Of a DNA stretch of 42,106 nucleotides, positions 1-8,136 are shown one piece after another. The notes below the pieces were generated by a model that was not told where the DNA came from, did no database searches, and was given only the letters and a program-made list of their open reading frames with translations. Within the stretch, counting starts at the first letter, position 1, and the number at the start of each line of letters is the position of its first letter. The translations under genes and the position numbers were made by a program. The DNA lies in NCBI GenBank assembly GCA_963658575.1, contig CAVKQB010000014.1:1-42106 (forward strand). Reading direction: 5' to 3'. The DNA comes from W0P28-013 sp963658575 (GTDB taxonomy: Bacteria > Bacteroidota > Bacteroidia > Bacteroidales > Paludibacteraceae).

Positions 1-44
1 AATAAATTAACCACTTTTTACTATCCTTTTAATCTCATTTGACA

Positions 45-698
45 ATGAACAAACTTAAATTTCTTACAGCCCTATGCTGTGCAGCACTGCTTTTTGCAGC
101 CTGCGACAAAGACAACGAGCCGAAAAACGACAACGACCCCGCGAACGACACCAAAGAGGCTGTCGACCTTGGCTTGAGCGTGAAATGGGCAACCTGCAAC
201 GTGGGTGCAACCAGTCCCGAAAAGTACGGCAACTACTACGCTTGGGGCGAAATCGAACCAAAGAGCGATTTCTCGTGGGGTACCTACAAATATGGCACGG
301 AAAATAATTTGACCAAGTACAATGCCACTGACGGTCTTACCACGCTCGAAGCGGCCGACGATGTCGCTACTGCCAAGTGGAACAAGGAATGGCGCATGCC
401 TACCGATGCCGAATGGCAGGAGTTGATGGATAGTTGCACTTGGACATGGACAACCAAGAACGATGTGAAAGGCTACGAAGTGAAAGCCTCGAACGGCAAG
501 AGCATATTCCTGCCTGCCGCAGGCTGGATCTACGACAAAACCCTTGGTAGCGCTGGCTCGTACGGCCGCTATTGGTCGAGCTCGCTCAGTAGCCACAACT
601 CGAACTATGCGTGGTACATGTTCTCTTACTCGGGCAGCGTGGATAGTAATGATTTCGACCGCTACTATGGACTATCGGTGCGCCCGGTATGTGAATAA
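45..698 (+). CDS. FISUMP-type surface lipoprotein
   Basis: This encodes a 217-residue lipoprotein of unknown function. I chose the ATG at 45 over an in-frame TTG at 39, because MNKLKF then begins a normal lipoprotein signal peptide with lipobox LFAAC (Cys20). An acidic, Asn-rich linker (about 21-40) follows. The rest has the signatures VDLGLSVKWATCNVG, YYAWGE, WRMPTDAEW and a C-terminal YWSSS...SVRPV, which mark the Fibrobacter succinogenes major paralogous (FISUMP) domain common in secreted Bacteroidota and Fibrobacter proteins. Family members are usually surface-exposed; no enzymatic activity is established for them. The gene stands alone and is followed by a strong terminator. Nothing upstream can be judged because the window begins only 44 nt before it. 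Confidence 0.85.
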   Translation: MNKLKFLTALCCAALLFAACDKDNEPKNDNDPANDTKEAVDLGLSVKWATCNVGATSPEKYGNYYAWGEIEPKSDFSWGTYKYGTENNLTKYNATDGLTTLEAADDVATAKWNKEWRMPTDAEWQELMDSCTWTWTTKNDVKGYEVKASNGKSIFLPAAGWIYDKTLGSAGSYGRYWSSSLSSHNSNYAWYMFSYSGSVDSNDFDRYYGLSVRPVCE

Positions 699-722
699 TG
701 GACAATTGATAATTGACAATGG

Positions 723-751
723 GAGCGCGGCCAACGGCCGCGCTCTTTTTT
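723..751 (+). terminator. Rho-independent terminator after the FISUMP lipoprotein gene
   Basis: A perfect 10-bp GC-rich stem (GAGCGCGGCC / GGCCGCGCTC) with an AAC loop is followed directly by six T. It lies 24 nt after the stop codon at 698. Confidence 0.9.
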
Positions 752-755
752 GTTA

Positions 756-985
756 ATAGCAAGTCGCAAGACAAAATTTCAGATTTCAGATTTCAGATTT
801 CAAATTTCAAATTTCAAATTGTCGGTAACCGAAACGCCTTAATCTTCAAATAACCAAATCCTCAAATCTTCAAATCCTCAAATAACCAAATAACCAAATA
901 ACCAAATCTGCAAATCCACAGAAACTTTCCACTTTATAGACTTGATAAACTTTCACACTTTCACACTTTCATACTTTCGTACTAT
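756..985. repeat. Intergenic mosaic repeat R1
   Basis: This fills the 327-nt gap between the lipoprotein terminator and the M16 peptidase promoter. In order it holds a fragment of the linker word AGCAAGTCGCAAGA (about 758-771), tandem CAGATTT / CAAATTT heptads (773-820), tandem words of the TAACCAAA / TCTTCAAA type (about 840-915), and ACTTTCAC / ACTTTCAT octads (about 927-982). It contains no open frame. The same words recur in the other spacers of the window. Confidence 0.85.
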
Positions 986-990
986 TTTCG

Positions 991-998
991 TATCTTTG
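991..998 (+). promoter_or_regulatory. Bacteroidota -7 promoter element for the M16 peptidase operon
   Basis: TATCTTTG matches TAnnTTTG and lies 28 nt before the ATG at 1026. It begins immediately after the R1 repeat. I see no convincing -33 TTG at the usual distance. Confidence 0.7.
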
Positions 999-1025
999 CA
1001 GATTGGTTACGCAAGAACGAACGGA

Positions 1026-2243
1026 ATGTTTTACGAGACGCATATTTTGCCAAACGGCATTCGCCTGCTACATGTGCCTGCTGCATCGCCCGTGGTCTAT
1101 TGCGGTTTTGTGGTCGATGCTGGCACGCGCGACGAACAGCCCGACGAGCAAGGCATGGCGCACTTTGTGGAGCACATGCTGTTCAAAGGCACCGAACGCC
1201 GCAAAAGTTGGCAGGTAATCAGCCGTTTGGAGTCGTTTGGCGGCCAACTCGAAGCCTATACCACCAAAGAGGAGACCTACATTTACGCCATTGTTCCGCA
1301 GACTCAAGCCGAACGCGCGGTGGAGTTGCTGGCCGATGTCGTGCTGCATTCCACTTTTCCCGATGCTGAATTGGAACACGAACGCAGCGTGGTGGTCGAG
1401 GAGATTCAACTTTACAACGATTCGCCCGCCGAACTGATTTTCGACGATTTCGAAGATTTGCTTTTCGGCGGCTCGTCGCTTGGGCATAACATTTTGGGCA
1501 ACGAGACGTCGTTGCAATCCATCGATTCGGCCAAAATGCGCGCCTTTGTGCAGCGTTGTTACACCACCGATAGCCTTGTGTTTTACCTGTTTGGGCAAAT
1601 CGATTTTGTCAAGATGGTGCGCTGGGGCGAACGCTATTTCGACGCACCAGCCACGCATCGCACGTTTGTACGCCAACCGCCGAAAATCTATGCGCCGCAA
1701 ATAGTGCGCCAGCAGCGCGACACGTTTCAGACGCACTGCGTGCTGGGCAATCGCGCCTACAACTTGACGCACGACGACCGTTTTGCACTCTTGTTGCTCA
1801 ACAACATTTTGGGCGGGCCGAACATGAGCAGCCGCCTGAATATGGCCGTGCGCGAACGCAACGGATTGGCCTACACCGTTGAGTCGAATCTGACTTCGTA
1901 TGTCGATACGGGCGTTTGGAGCGTCTATTTCGGCTGCGACAAAGGCAATGAAAAACGCTGTATGCGCTTGATTGATAGCGAGTTGCGTCGATTACAGGAG
2001 AATCGGCTGTCGGAGCGGCAGTTGCACAAAGCCCAATGCCAATTCGACGGTCAAAAGTTGATTGCCGACGAAAACCGTGAAAATCTGATTTTGTCGATGG
2101 CCAAATCGTTTTTGCGGGTGGGCTATTGTCTGTCGAACGCCGAGAGGCACGAACGGATAGCCGCCATCTCGGCCGAAAAATTGCGGCAGGTGGCCGCCGA
2201 TATTTTTGCTTCCGATAAACGTACAATGCTGATTTACTGCTGA
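1026..2243 (+). CDS. M16 family zinc metallopeptidase (insulinase/pitrilysin type)
   Basis: A 405-residue zinc peptidase of the M16B type (processing-peptidase-like). The inverted zinc motif HFVEH is at 46-50 and the third ligand Glu126 lies 76 residues further on, in VVVEEI, the spacing expected of the family. The C-terminal half (about 165-405) carries the inactive M16 domain with the ERNGLAYTV motif. Length fits the roughly 410-residue bacterial members. I chose the ATG at 1026 because the longer open frame back to 942 runs through promoter and repeat DNA. There is no signal peptide, so it is probably cytoplasmic. The gene is followed after 2 nt by the O-methyltransferase gene, which implies co-transcription. 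The substrate is unknown. Confidence 0.9.
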   Translation: MFYETHILPNGIRLLHVPAASPVVYCGFVVDAGTRDEQPDEQGMAHFVEHMLFKGTERRKSWQVISRLESFGGQLEAYTTKEETYIYAIVPQTQAERAVELLADVVLHSTFPDAELEHERSVVVEEIQLYNDSPAELIFDDFEDLLFGGSSLGHNILGNETSLQSIDSAKMRAFVQRCYTTDSLVFYLFGQIDFVKMVRWGERYFDAPATHRTFVRQPPKIYAPQIVRQQRDTFQTHCVLGNRAYNLTHDDRFALLLLNNILGGPNMSSRLNMAVRERNGLAYTVESNLTSYVDTGVWSVYFGCDKGNEKRCMRLIDSELRRLQENRLSERQLHKAQCQFDGQKLIADENRENLILSMAKSFLRVGYCLSNAERHERIAAISAEKLRQVAADIFASDKRTMLIYC

Positions 2244-2245
2244 TT

Positions 2246-2914
2246 ATGCAACTGAAGCAAGCCGCTAAATTCGACGACTACAATGCGCTGATAGACGATT
2301 ACATGGCGCGCCATAGCGATGCGGAGCCCGATTTTTTGGCTGCGGTGGCTCGCGAAACGCACTTGCAAACCATCAATCCACGCATGATGTCGGGGCATTT
2401 TCAGGGACGCATTTTGAAGATGCTGGTGCGCATGGCGCAGCCGCTCCGTCTGCTCGAAATCGGCACGTTTACGGGCTATTCGGCACTGTGCATGGCCGAA
2501 GGATTGCCCGCTGGTGGGCGCATCGATACGATAGAAATCGACGACGAATTAGAGGCGTTTATTCGCCAAAATTTTGCACAATCGCCTTATAATGAACTGA
2601 TTACGCTGCACATTGGCGATGCGCGGCAAGTCGTGCCGAGGCTCGAAGGCACATTCGATATGGTGTTCGTCGATGCCGACAAACGCGAATATCGCGACTA
2701 TTACGAACTCGTTTTGCCGCGTGTGCGGCGCGGTGGTTTTATCTTGGCCGACAACACGCTGTGGGACGGCAAAGTGCTCATCGAAAATCCGCCATCGGGC
2801 GACCATCAGACCATCGCCGTCAAGCAGTTCAACGATTTTGTGGCTGCTGACCCGCGTGTCGAAAAGGTGATTTTGCCCCTGCGCGACGGACTCACGCTGA
2901 TGCGTAAAAATTGA
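2246..2914 (+). CDS. SAM-dependent O-methyltransferase (caffeoyl-CoA OMT family)
   Basis: A 222-residue class I methyltransferase of the cation-dependent O-methyltransferase family (PF01596). Visible motifs are the SAM-binding EIGTFTGYSA (71-80), the acidic end of strand 2 (IEID, 96-99), the metal-site FVDADK (141-146) and ADN (168-170). Bacterial members methylate catechol-like or related hydroxyl groups, but the substrate cannot be predicted here. It starts 2 nt after the M16 gene, and its TGA overlaps a TTG just ahead of the next gene, so the three genes probably form one operon. No signal peptide is present, so it is cytoplasmic. Confidence 0.92.
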   Translation: MQLKQAAKFDDYNALIDDYMARHSDAEPDFLAAVARETHLQTINPRMMSGHFQGRILKMLVRMAQPLRLLEIGTFTGYSALCMAEGLPAGGRIDTIEIDDELEAFIRQNFAQSPYNELITLHIGDARQVVPRLEGTFDMVFVDADKREYRDYYELVLPRVRRGGFILADNTLWDGKVLIENPPSGDHQTIAVKQFNDFVAADPRVEKVILPLRDGLTLMRKN

Positions 2915-2916
2915 CA

Positions 2917-3330
2917 ATGACAAAAAGAACATTTGAAATGAACACATACGAACTTGAACTGAAAGTGCGCGACTACGAGTGCGATTTGCAGGGCATCGTG
3001 AATAATGCCAATTATCAGCATTACTACGAACACACGCGCCACGAATTTCTGACGGCGCACGATGTCAGTTTTGCGCATCTGCACGACGAAGGGCTCGATT
3101 TTGTGGTGGCGCGCCTCGAGATGTCGTTCAAATCGTCGCTGCGTTCGGGCGACCGCTTTCTGTCGGTGTTGGAACTCGACCGCGACGGCATAAGATACGT
3201 TTTCCGCCAAAAAATCTACCGCCTGCCCGAACGCACGCTCTGCAATGTGGCACGCTTCGATTGTGTCGCTCTCGACCACGGCCAACTCAGCCGCAGTTCG
3301 CACATCGACAAGATATTTTTTTTAGATTAG
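2917..3330 (+). CDS. Acyl-CoA thioesterase, 4HBT (YbgC/FadM-like) hotdog family
   Basis: A 137-residue single-hotdog thioesterase. The N-terminal signature YECDLQGIVNNANYQHYYEH carries the catalytic-type Asp23 and the long hotdog helix, as in the 4-hydroxybenzoyl-CoA thioesterase/YbgC family, which hydrolyses acyl-CoA thioesters. ATG 2917 lies 2 nt after the methyltransferase stop; ATG 2938 (130 residues, starting MNTYEL) is a serious alternative because the fold begins just there. It is the third gene of the M16 operon. The stop codon TAG (3328-3330) lies inside the first word of the repeat that follows, ATTAGTAGCAAGATATGAG, so the coding end and the repeat overlap. Confidence 0.88.
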   Translation: MTKRTFEMNTYELELKVRDYECDLQGIVNNANYQHYYEHTRHEFLTAHDVSFAHLHDEGLDFVVARLEMSFKSSLRSGDRFLSVLELDRDGIRYVFRQKIYRLPERTLCNVARFDCVALDHGQLSRSSHIDKIFFLD

Positions 3331-3526
3331 TAGCAAGATATGAGTAGCAAGTCGCAAGAAAAAGGTTATAGGTTATAGATTATAGGTGAGAGAACAAAGA
3401 ATATAGAACAAAGAGCAAAGATAATTACCCAATTACCAATCAACTGATCAACTAATCAACTTTCACACTTTCACACTTTCACACTTTCACACTTTCATAC
3501 TTTCTAACTTTCACACACTCAAAAAA
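3326..3526. repeat. Intergenic mosaic repeat R2
   Basis: This fills the whole spacer between the thioesterase and nfo. Read on the minus strand, the order is TTTGTTC-type heptads, TCTCACC, CTATAAC heptads, then TTCTTGCGACTTGCTACT and CTTGCTACTAAT, the same order as at 33212-33895. On the plus strand it ends in ACTTTCAC octads (about 3460-3518) that run up to the nfo start codon. Confidence 0.85.
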
Positions 3527-4375
3527 ATGAAATACATTGGAGCACATGTGAGCGCATCGGGTGGGGTGGAGAACGCCCCCAAAAATGCGCATGCCATTGG
3601 TGCAACGGCTTTTGCGCTCTTCACCAAAAATCAGCGGCAGTGGTTTTCGGCTCCGCTCACCGACGAGGCCATCGCACTGTTCAAGTCGCGCTGCGCCGAG
3701 TACGGCTACACCGCCAAGCAGATTTTGCCGCACGACAGTTACCTCATCAATCTTGGTTCGCCCGATGCCGATGGCTTGGAAAAATCGCGCCAATCGTTTA
3801 TCGACGAGATGAAGCGGTGCGCACAACTCGGCCTCGACCGCCTGAATTTTCACCCCGGAAGCCATCTCAACAAAATCTCCGAAAGCGACTGTTTGGCACG
3901 CATCGCCGAATCGATAAATCTGGCGTTGCAACAGACGCAGGGCGTTACCGCTGTGCTCGAAAACACGGCAGGGCAGGGCTCGAACGTCGGTTTTCGGTTC
4001 GAACATCTGCGCACCATCATCGACCACGTGGACGACCAAAGCCGCGTGGGCGTTTGCATCGACACGGCACACACGTTTGCCGCTGGCTACGACATCGCCA
4101 CGCCCGAAGGGTTCAAACGCGTTTTCGACGAATTTGACGCCATCATCGGTTTCGACTATCTGCGTGGTATGCACATCAACGATTCGAAAAAAGCGTTGGC
4201 ATCGCACGTCGATAGGCACGAATCGATAGGGCAGGGGCTGATTGGCAGTCGGCTTTTCGAGATGATTGCCGCCGACCCGCGCTTCGACGATATGCCGTTG
4301 ATTCTCGAAACGCCCGACGAGGCTCGCTGGCCCGACGAAATAGCGTGGTTCAAAAGCAAAGTATCGGCACAATGA
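3527..4375 (+). CDS. nfo: Deoxyribonuclease IV (endonuclease IV, AP endonuclease)
   Basis: A 282-residue AP endonuclease that cleaves abasic sites 5' to the lesion in base excision repair. All nine zinc ligands of the family are present, at the same residue numbers I recall for E. coli Nfo: His69, His109, Glu145, Asp179, His182, His216, Asp229, His231 and Glu261. They sit in motifs ILPHDS, LNFHPGSH, VCIDTAHTFAAGYD, MHINDSK and DRHESIG. The protein is cytoplasmic. The start is the ATG after an A7 run; upstream is only repeat DNA, so the promoter is not obvious. The last four bases overlap the next gene (ATGA), so the two are translationally coupled. Confidence 0.98.
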   Translation: MKYIGAHVSASGGVENAPKNAHAIGATAFALFTKNQRQWFSAPLTDEAIALFKSRCAEYGYTAKQILPHDSYLINLGSPDADGLEKSRQSFIDEMKRCAQLGLDRLNFHPGSHLNKISESDCLARIAESINLALQQTQGVTAVLENTAGQGSNVGFRFEHLRTIIDHVDDQSRVGVCIDTAHTFAAGYDIATPEGFKRVFDEFDAIIGFDYLRGMHINDSKKALASHVDRHESIGQGLIGSRLFEMIAADPRFDDMPLILETPDEARWPDEIAWFKSKVSAQ

Positions 4376-4953
4376 GAGAAAAATTGTTTACATATTGGCT
4401 CTTTGCCAAGCGTAACGTAACTTTTGCGGCGCAGATTCTCGCCAAACCCAACGGGGCTTGGCAGGCACTCGCCGAAGCCAACGAACGCACCGTCGCCCGT
4501 TTGGTCTATTTTTTTGTGGGCTGTTGCGCTGTGGCCAAATTTTTCGGCTTTCTGTTGTTCGACGATGGCGCATTTCCCGTGGCTTTGCTGGCGGCCTTTT
4601 TCCGCGCGTTGGCGTTGTTGACCACATGGTGGCTGTCGCTCCGATACCTGCCATCGCTGGCGGCTTGGCTTTTCAAAATCGACATTCCGCACAGAGAAAC
4701 CGCTCTGTTGGCGGCGTTCGGCATGGTGCCGATTTTTGCCGTCGAGTTGCTGTTGGCGTTCACGTCGGCATCGTTTCTCTATTTTTTGGCGTTCTACAAC
4801 TATATCATTGTGTATGGCGGCGTGGGGGCGTTGCTCGCTCCCGACGAACGCACGCGCGGGCGTTTGGCGCAAGTGGTGGCCGTCTGGCTCTGGGCGTTGC
4901 CGCTGGTCGTCGAGTGGCTTCTGCGTTTAATCGTGCCAAACGCTCCTTTGTAG
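4372..4953 (+). CDS. Multi-pass inner membrane protein (Yip1-like)
   Basis: A 193-residue membrane protein. The start is ATG 4372, which overlaps the nfo stop by 4 nt; the longer frame from 4345 lies inside nfo. There are about five hydrophobic segments (roughly 43-62, 69-90, 110-130, 132-152 and 165-188) and a basic N-terminus. The arrangement resembles the Yip1-type family of small bacterial membrane proteins, but I see no diagnostic motif, so this is a weak family call. Overlap with nfo suggests co-expression, not a role in repair. Confidence 0.75.
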   Translation: MREKLFTYWLFAKRNVTFAAQILAKPNGAWQALAEANERTVARLVYFFVGCCAVAKFFGFLLFDDGAFPVALLAAFFRALALLTTWWLSLRYLPSLAAWLFKIDIPHRETALLAAFGMVPIFAVELLLAFTSASFLYFLAFYNYIIVYGGVGALLAPDERTRGRLAQVVAVWLWALPLVVEWLLRLIVPNAPL

Positions 4954-4983
4954 AAAACGGGGCTCTTTTTCAGAAAAAATGAT

Positions 4984-4991
4984 TATCTTTG
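4984..4991 (+). promoter_or_regulatory. -7 promoter element for the FKBP lipoprotein gene
   Basis: TATCTTTG matches TAnnTTTG. It overlaps the first possible TTG codon of the open frame (4989), which excludes that codon as the start and points to the GTG at 5016. Confidence 0.7.
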
Positions 4992-5015
4992 CGCCCGAAT
5001 AAGCCCACCGGAACT

Positions 5016-5501
5016 GTGCTACGGAAACCGTTCGTCATATTATGCGCATTATTGGCGCTTTGCAGTTGCTCGAAAAACGACTTCAAAGTGTGGCGCGGTT
5101 TGAACACCGATAAAATCGAAAGCATCAAAGCCGACAGTGCCGACTACTACAAAGTGTCGCCGTCGGGCGTGCTGTATAGGGTGGTGTATCCGGTTTATCA
5201 CACGGGCTACACGCCCAAACCGACCTCGTCGGTGCGCGTAAAATACACGGGTTGGCTCATCGATGGCACCCAATTCGAATCGTCGGGCGACACTGCTGTG
5301 TGGTGCTACGTCGGCGGATTGGTGCAAGGCTGGCAAGAATCGCTATGCATGATGACCGACGGCGAGCGTTGGCGCATCTACATTCCATACGGATTGGGCT
5401 ACGGCAGCGACGGCTCGGCCGATTCCGACGGCAATTTCGTGATCCCGCCTTATTCCACGCTGATTTTCGATTTGGAACTGGTCGAAGTGAAAAATTATTG
5501 A
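5016..5501 (+). CDS. FKBP-type peptidyl-prolyl isomerase lipoprotein
   Basis: A 161-residue exported prolyl isomerase. The GTG start at 5016 gives MLRKPFVILCALLALCSC, a lipoprotein signal peptide with Cys18 as the likely lipidated residue. No in-frame ATG exists, and the earlier TTG at 4989 lies in the promoter. The FKBP domain (about 75-160) shows VKYTGWLIDGTQFESS, GLVQGWQE, GERWRIYIPYGLGYG and IPPYSTLIFDLELVEV, the conserved core of the family that catalyses cis-trans isomerisation of X-Pro bonds during folding. It is probably anchored in a membrane facing the periplasm. The outer-membrane barrel gene follows after 11 nt, so the two may be co-transcribed. Confidence 0.9.
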   Translation: MLRKPFVILCALLALCSCSKNDFKVWRGLNTDKIESIKADSADYYKVSPSGVLYRVVYPVYHTGYTPKPTSSVRVKYTGWLIDGTQFESSGDTAVWCYVGGLVQGWQESLCMMTDGERWRIYIPYGLGYGSDGSADSDGNFVIPPYSTLIFDLELVEVKNY

Positions 5502-5512
5502 TCTCTTTTGCG

Positions 5513-6205
5513 ATGAAACGAACAGCATTGATAGTGGTTTTGGCTCTGTTCGCCGCCGTAGCGACAGCGCAACGTTTGGGCGGCGTGGCTGGCTACCAAC
5601 TGTCGTGGGGCTTCAATTCCACCACCGGCGATGTGGTCGATTTCGGCGCAACGCCAGGCTCGGGATTCTTGGTGGGCGTGTTGTTCGATTGGGACATCAC
5701 CAACCGCTGGGGCATCGAGGCGGCGGCCACTTACAATCTGCGCACAACGAAATACCGCCTGCACTTGGCCGAACAAGCCGACACTGCCCACATATTCAAA
5801 CGCCAACTCTATTTTCTCAATATCCCCGTGCACGCCTACGTCAATTTTCCGTTCAGGAAATGGACGCTCGCGCTCTATTTCGGTCCGTCGTTCAATGTGG
5901 GGCTGCACGGCAAAGACATTGCGTGGGAAGATACCGAGTGGCAAAAACCTGTGATGCGCGACGACGAAAATATATTCGGCAGCAAGAACGAAGGGCGGCT
6001 CTACCGCTTCGAAATCGGTGCCGAAATAGGCTTGCGCGCCAAATACCGCAACTATTCGTGGTCGATAGGCTACCATCACGGCTTCAACAACCTCGACAAG
6101 AGCGATTACAACTGGACGCTCTCGCTGCCGTCGGGCACGAAAAAACGCGTTACCATGGGCGAATTCAACGTGTCGTTTGCCTACTTGTTCGATTTGAAGC
6201 GGTAG
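5513..6205 (+). CDS. Outer-membrane beta-barrel protein (PorT/OMP_b-brl type)
   Basis: A 230-residue protein with a clear Sec signal peptide (MKRTALIVVLALFAAVATAQ) followed by alternating polar/aromatic beta strands, glycine-rich turns and a barrel-like C-terminus ending VSFAYLFDLKR. This matches the small outer-membrane beta-barrel family (PF13568-like) widespread in Bacteroidota. The ATG at 5513 was chosen because translation upstream of it in the same frame is only a shadow of the FKBP gene. No specific transport function can be assigned. It is followed by a bidirectional terminator. Confidence 0.85.
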   Translation: MKRTALIVVLALFAAVATAQRLGGVAGYQLSWGFNSTTGDVVDFGATPGSGFLVGVLFDWDITNRWGIEAAATYNLRTTKYRLHLAEQADTAHIFKRQLYFLNIPVHAYVNFPFRKWTLALYFGPSFNVGLHGKDIAWEDTEWQKPVMRDDENIFGSKNEGRLYRFEIGAEIGLRAKYRNYSWSIGYHHGFNNLDKSDYNWTLSLPSGTKKRVTMGEFNVSFAYLFDLKR

Positions 6206-6234
6206 TTTTCGAGGCAATTTCTACGAAAAAATAG

Positions 6235-6268
6235 GCGGACTTCCACAGTGTGGAAATCCGCTTTTTTG
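6235..6268. terminator. Bidirectional terminator between the OMP and sigma-factor genes
   Basis: Inverted repeat GCGGACTTCCACA / TGTGGAAATCCGC (one mismatch) is followed by seven T on the plus strand and preceded by an A-run, giving a T-run on the minus strand. It serves the two convergent genes ending at 6205 and 6291. Confidence 0.88.
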
Positions 6269-6290
6269 TATGCGGTTTGGGGCGATCGTT

Positions 6291-6893
6291 TTACGCGCTC
6301 TTCTCGAAACTGGCCACAATATGGTGTCTGTCGGCCAATTTGCGCAGATTCAGCACGGCATAGCGCATACGCCCGAGTGCCGTATTGATGCTGATGGCTT
6401 CGATTTCGGCAATCTCCTTGAAACTCATGTTTTTGCAAAAACGCATACGCACGATGCGCTGTTGGTTGTCGGGCAGCCAATCGATGAGTTTCATCAGGTC
6501 GATGAGCGCGGCCTCGTAGGTGAGGCTGTCGAACGTTTCGTCGTAGAGTTTGGCGTTGTTCAGCAGGTCGAACGTGTCGTTTTCGTCGGTCGAAACGGTG
6601 TTTTCGCTCTCCTCGCGCCGGTAGTGGTCGATGATGAGGTTGTGCGCAATGCGCGACAGCCACGAGAAGAAACGCCCAACCTCGGTGTAGCGGTGCTGGC
6701 GAATGGTGGTGATGGCCTTGAAAAAGGTGTCCTGAAAGATGTCTTCGGTCAAATCGCGGTTGTGCGTAACGCCAAAAATGTAGTTGTACAACCGGTCTTT
6801 GTGCCTGTTCAGAAGCACCTCGAACGCTTTGTTACAGCCTTGCTCGTAACTTTTGACCAACTGTTCGTCGGTCAAAGATTGCAGAATTTCCAT
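6291..6893 (-). CDS. RNA polymerase ECF-type sigma factor
   Basis: A 200-residue sigma-70 family regulator with only regions 2 and 4. Region 2 (about 20-92) contains DLTEDIFQDTFFKAI and the promoter-melting segment RFFSWLSRIAHNLIIDHYRR. Region 4 (about 130-185) contains LPDNQQRIVRMRF and the helix-turn-helix MSFKEIAEIEAISINTALGR. The size and layout are those of ECF sigma factors, which redirect RNA polymerase to a small regulon. No anti-sigma gene lies next to it, so its signal and targets are unknown. The gene is convergent with the OMP gene and lies downstream of aroC on the same strand with a 168-nt spacer in which I found no TAnnTTTG match. Confidence 0.93.
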   Translation of the reverse strand: MEILQSLTDEQLVKSYEQGCNKAFEVLLNRHKDRLYNYIFGVTHNRDLTEDIFQDTFFKAITTIRQHRYTEVGRFFSWLSRIAHNLIIDHYRREESENTVSTDENDTFDLLNNAKLYDETFDSLTYEAALIDLMKLIDWLPDNQQRIVRMRFCKNMSFKEIAEIEAISINTALGRMRYAVLNLRKLADRHHIVASFEKSA

Positions 6894-7061
6894 ACTTTTT
6901 TCGCTTGGTCAAAGAAGTAGGTGTGCTACGATAGGCTTGCGTTTTTGGGGTTATTTGCCGACAAAAATAGGGCTTTTGTTTCGATTATCCAAATTTTTTC
7001 GGATAAAAGTGCATTTTGTGGCGTTTTTTTGCTTGTTTTGGTCGAATAAATTGGGAAATTT

Positions 7062-8135
7062 TTACATGCGTGCGCAGCGTGCTGCCAAATAGGCATCGAA
7101 AAGTACGATGGCCGCCATGGCTTCGACCACGGGCACGGCGCGTGGCACCACGCAGGCATCGTGGCGACCGTGTGCGCCAAATTCTACGGTGTTCAGTTCT
7201 GTATCGATGGTTTGCTGTGGCTTGGCAATGGTTGGCGTGGGCTTGAATGCCACACGAAAGTAGATGTCGGCACCGTTCGAGATGCCGCCTTGTATGCCGC
7301 CCGAATGGTTTGTGGTCGTGGCGACGCGCCCATTTTCGACGGTGAAAACGTCGTTGGCTTCGGAGCCGCGCAGCCCGATTTCGGAAAATCCGCCGCCATA
7401 GTCGAACCCTTTGGCGGCATTTATCGATAGCATGGCGGCGGCAAGTTCGGCGTGCAGTTTGCCGTAAACGGGTTCGCCCAATCCGACGGGCACGCCGCGC
7501 GCTATGCAAGTTACGATGCCGCCTATCGAATCGCCGTCGGTTTGGCATTGGGCAATTGCGGCGGCCATTTGTGCGGCTGCCGCCTCGTCGGGACAACGCA
7601 CAGCATTGTTCTCGGCCGCACGCAGGTCGAGCGCGGTGTATGGCTTTGTTACAGCGATGTGGCCGATTTGCGACGTGTAGGCCGCTATCTCGATACCGAC
7701 GTGCTGTAGCGCAAGTTTGGCTATCGCTCCCACAACGACACGCACTGCGGTTTCGCGTGCCGAGGCGCGCCCACCACCACGATAGTCGCGCACGCCGTAT
7801 TTGGCACGATAGGTGTAGTCGGCGTGGCCGGGACGAAATAGGTTTTTCAGCGGCTCGTAGTCGTCGGCGCGCTGGTTTTCGTTGGCGATGACGAAGCCGA
7901 TGGGCGCACCAGTCGTCTGTCCGTCGAACAGCCCCGAAAGAAATTGCACACGGTCGTTTTCGTGCCGTTGTGTGGCGAGTGTCGATTGTCCAGGACGGCG
8001 GCGGTTCAGTTCGGATTGCACAAAATCGATGTCGATTTTCAGACCAGCAGGGCAGCCGTCGATGATGCCACCGATGGCTTCGCCGTGCGATTCGCCAAAC
8101 GACGTGAAACGGAATATGTGCCCGAAAGTGTTCAT
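7062..8135 (-). CDS. aroC: Chorismate synthase
   Basis: A 357-residue enzyme that converts 5-enolpyruvylshikimate-3-phosphate to chorismate with reduced FMN, the last step of the shikimate pathway. All three family signatures are visible: GESHGEAIGGIIDGCPAG near the N-terminus, RPGHADYTYRAKYGVRDYRG with GGGRASARET around 115-145, and GIQGGISNGADIYFRVAFKP near 285-310. The start is the ATG at 8135 (MNTFGHIFRFTSFGESHG); the open frame continues upstream to 8270 but only through repeat DNA. The 5' leader is unusual: ACTTTCAC-type repeats run to within a few bases of the start codon, nearly as at nfo. Confidence 0.98.
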   Translation of the reverse strand: MNTFGHIFRFTSFGESHGEAIGGIIDGCPAGLKIDIDFVQSELNRRRPGQSTLATQRHENDRVQFLSGLFDGQTTGAPIGFVIANENQRADDYEPLKNLFRPGHADYTYRAKYGVRDYRGGGRASARETAVRVVVGAIAKLALQHVGIEIAAYTSQIGHIAVTKPYTALDLRAAENNAVRCPDEAAAAQMAAAIAQCQTDGDSIGGIVTCIARGVPVGLGEPVYGKLHAELAAAMLSINAAKGFDYGGGFSEIGLRGSEANDVFTVENGRVATTTNHSGGIQGGISNGADIYFRVAFKPTPTIAKPQQTIDTELNTVEFGAHGRHDACVVPRAVPVVEAMAAIVLFDAYLAARCARM

Positions 8136-8136
8136 C

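Noticed and set aside
5252..5512. N-terminal extension of the outer-membrane barrel protein
   Set aside because: It lies within the FKBP gene in another frame. The signal peptide begins exactly at ATG 5513.
6894..7061. Promoter for the ECF sigma gene at CAAAGAAGTA (6910 region, minus strand)
   Set aside because: The minus-strand reading has four bases instead of two between TA and TTTG, so it does not match the consensus.
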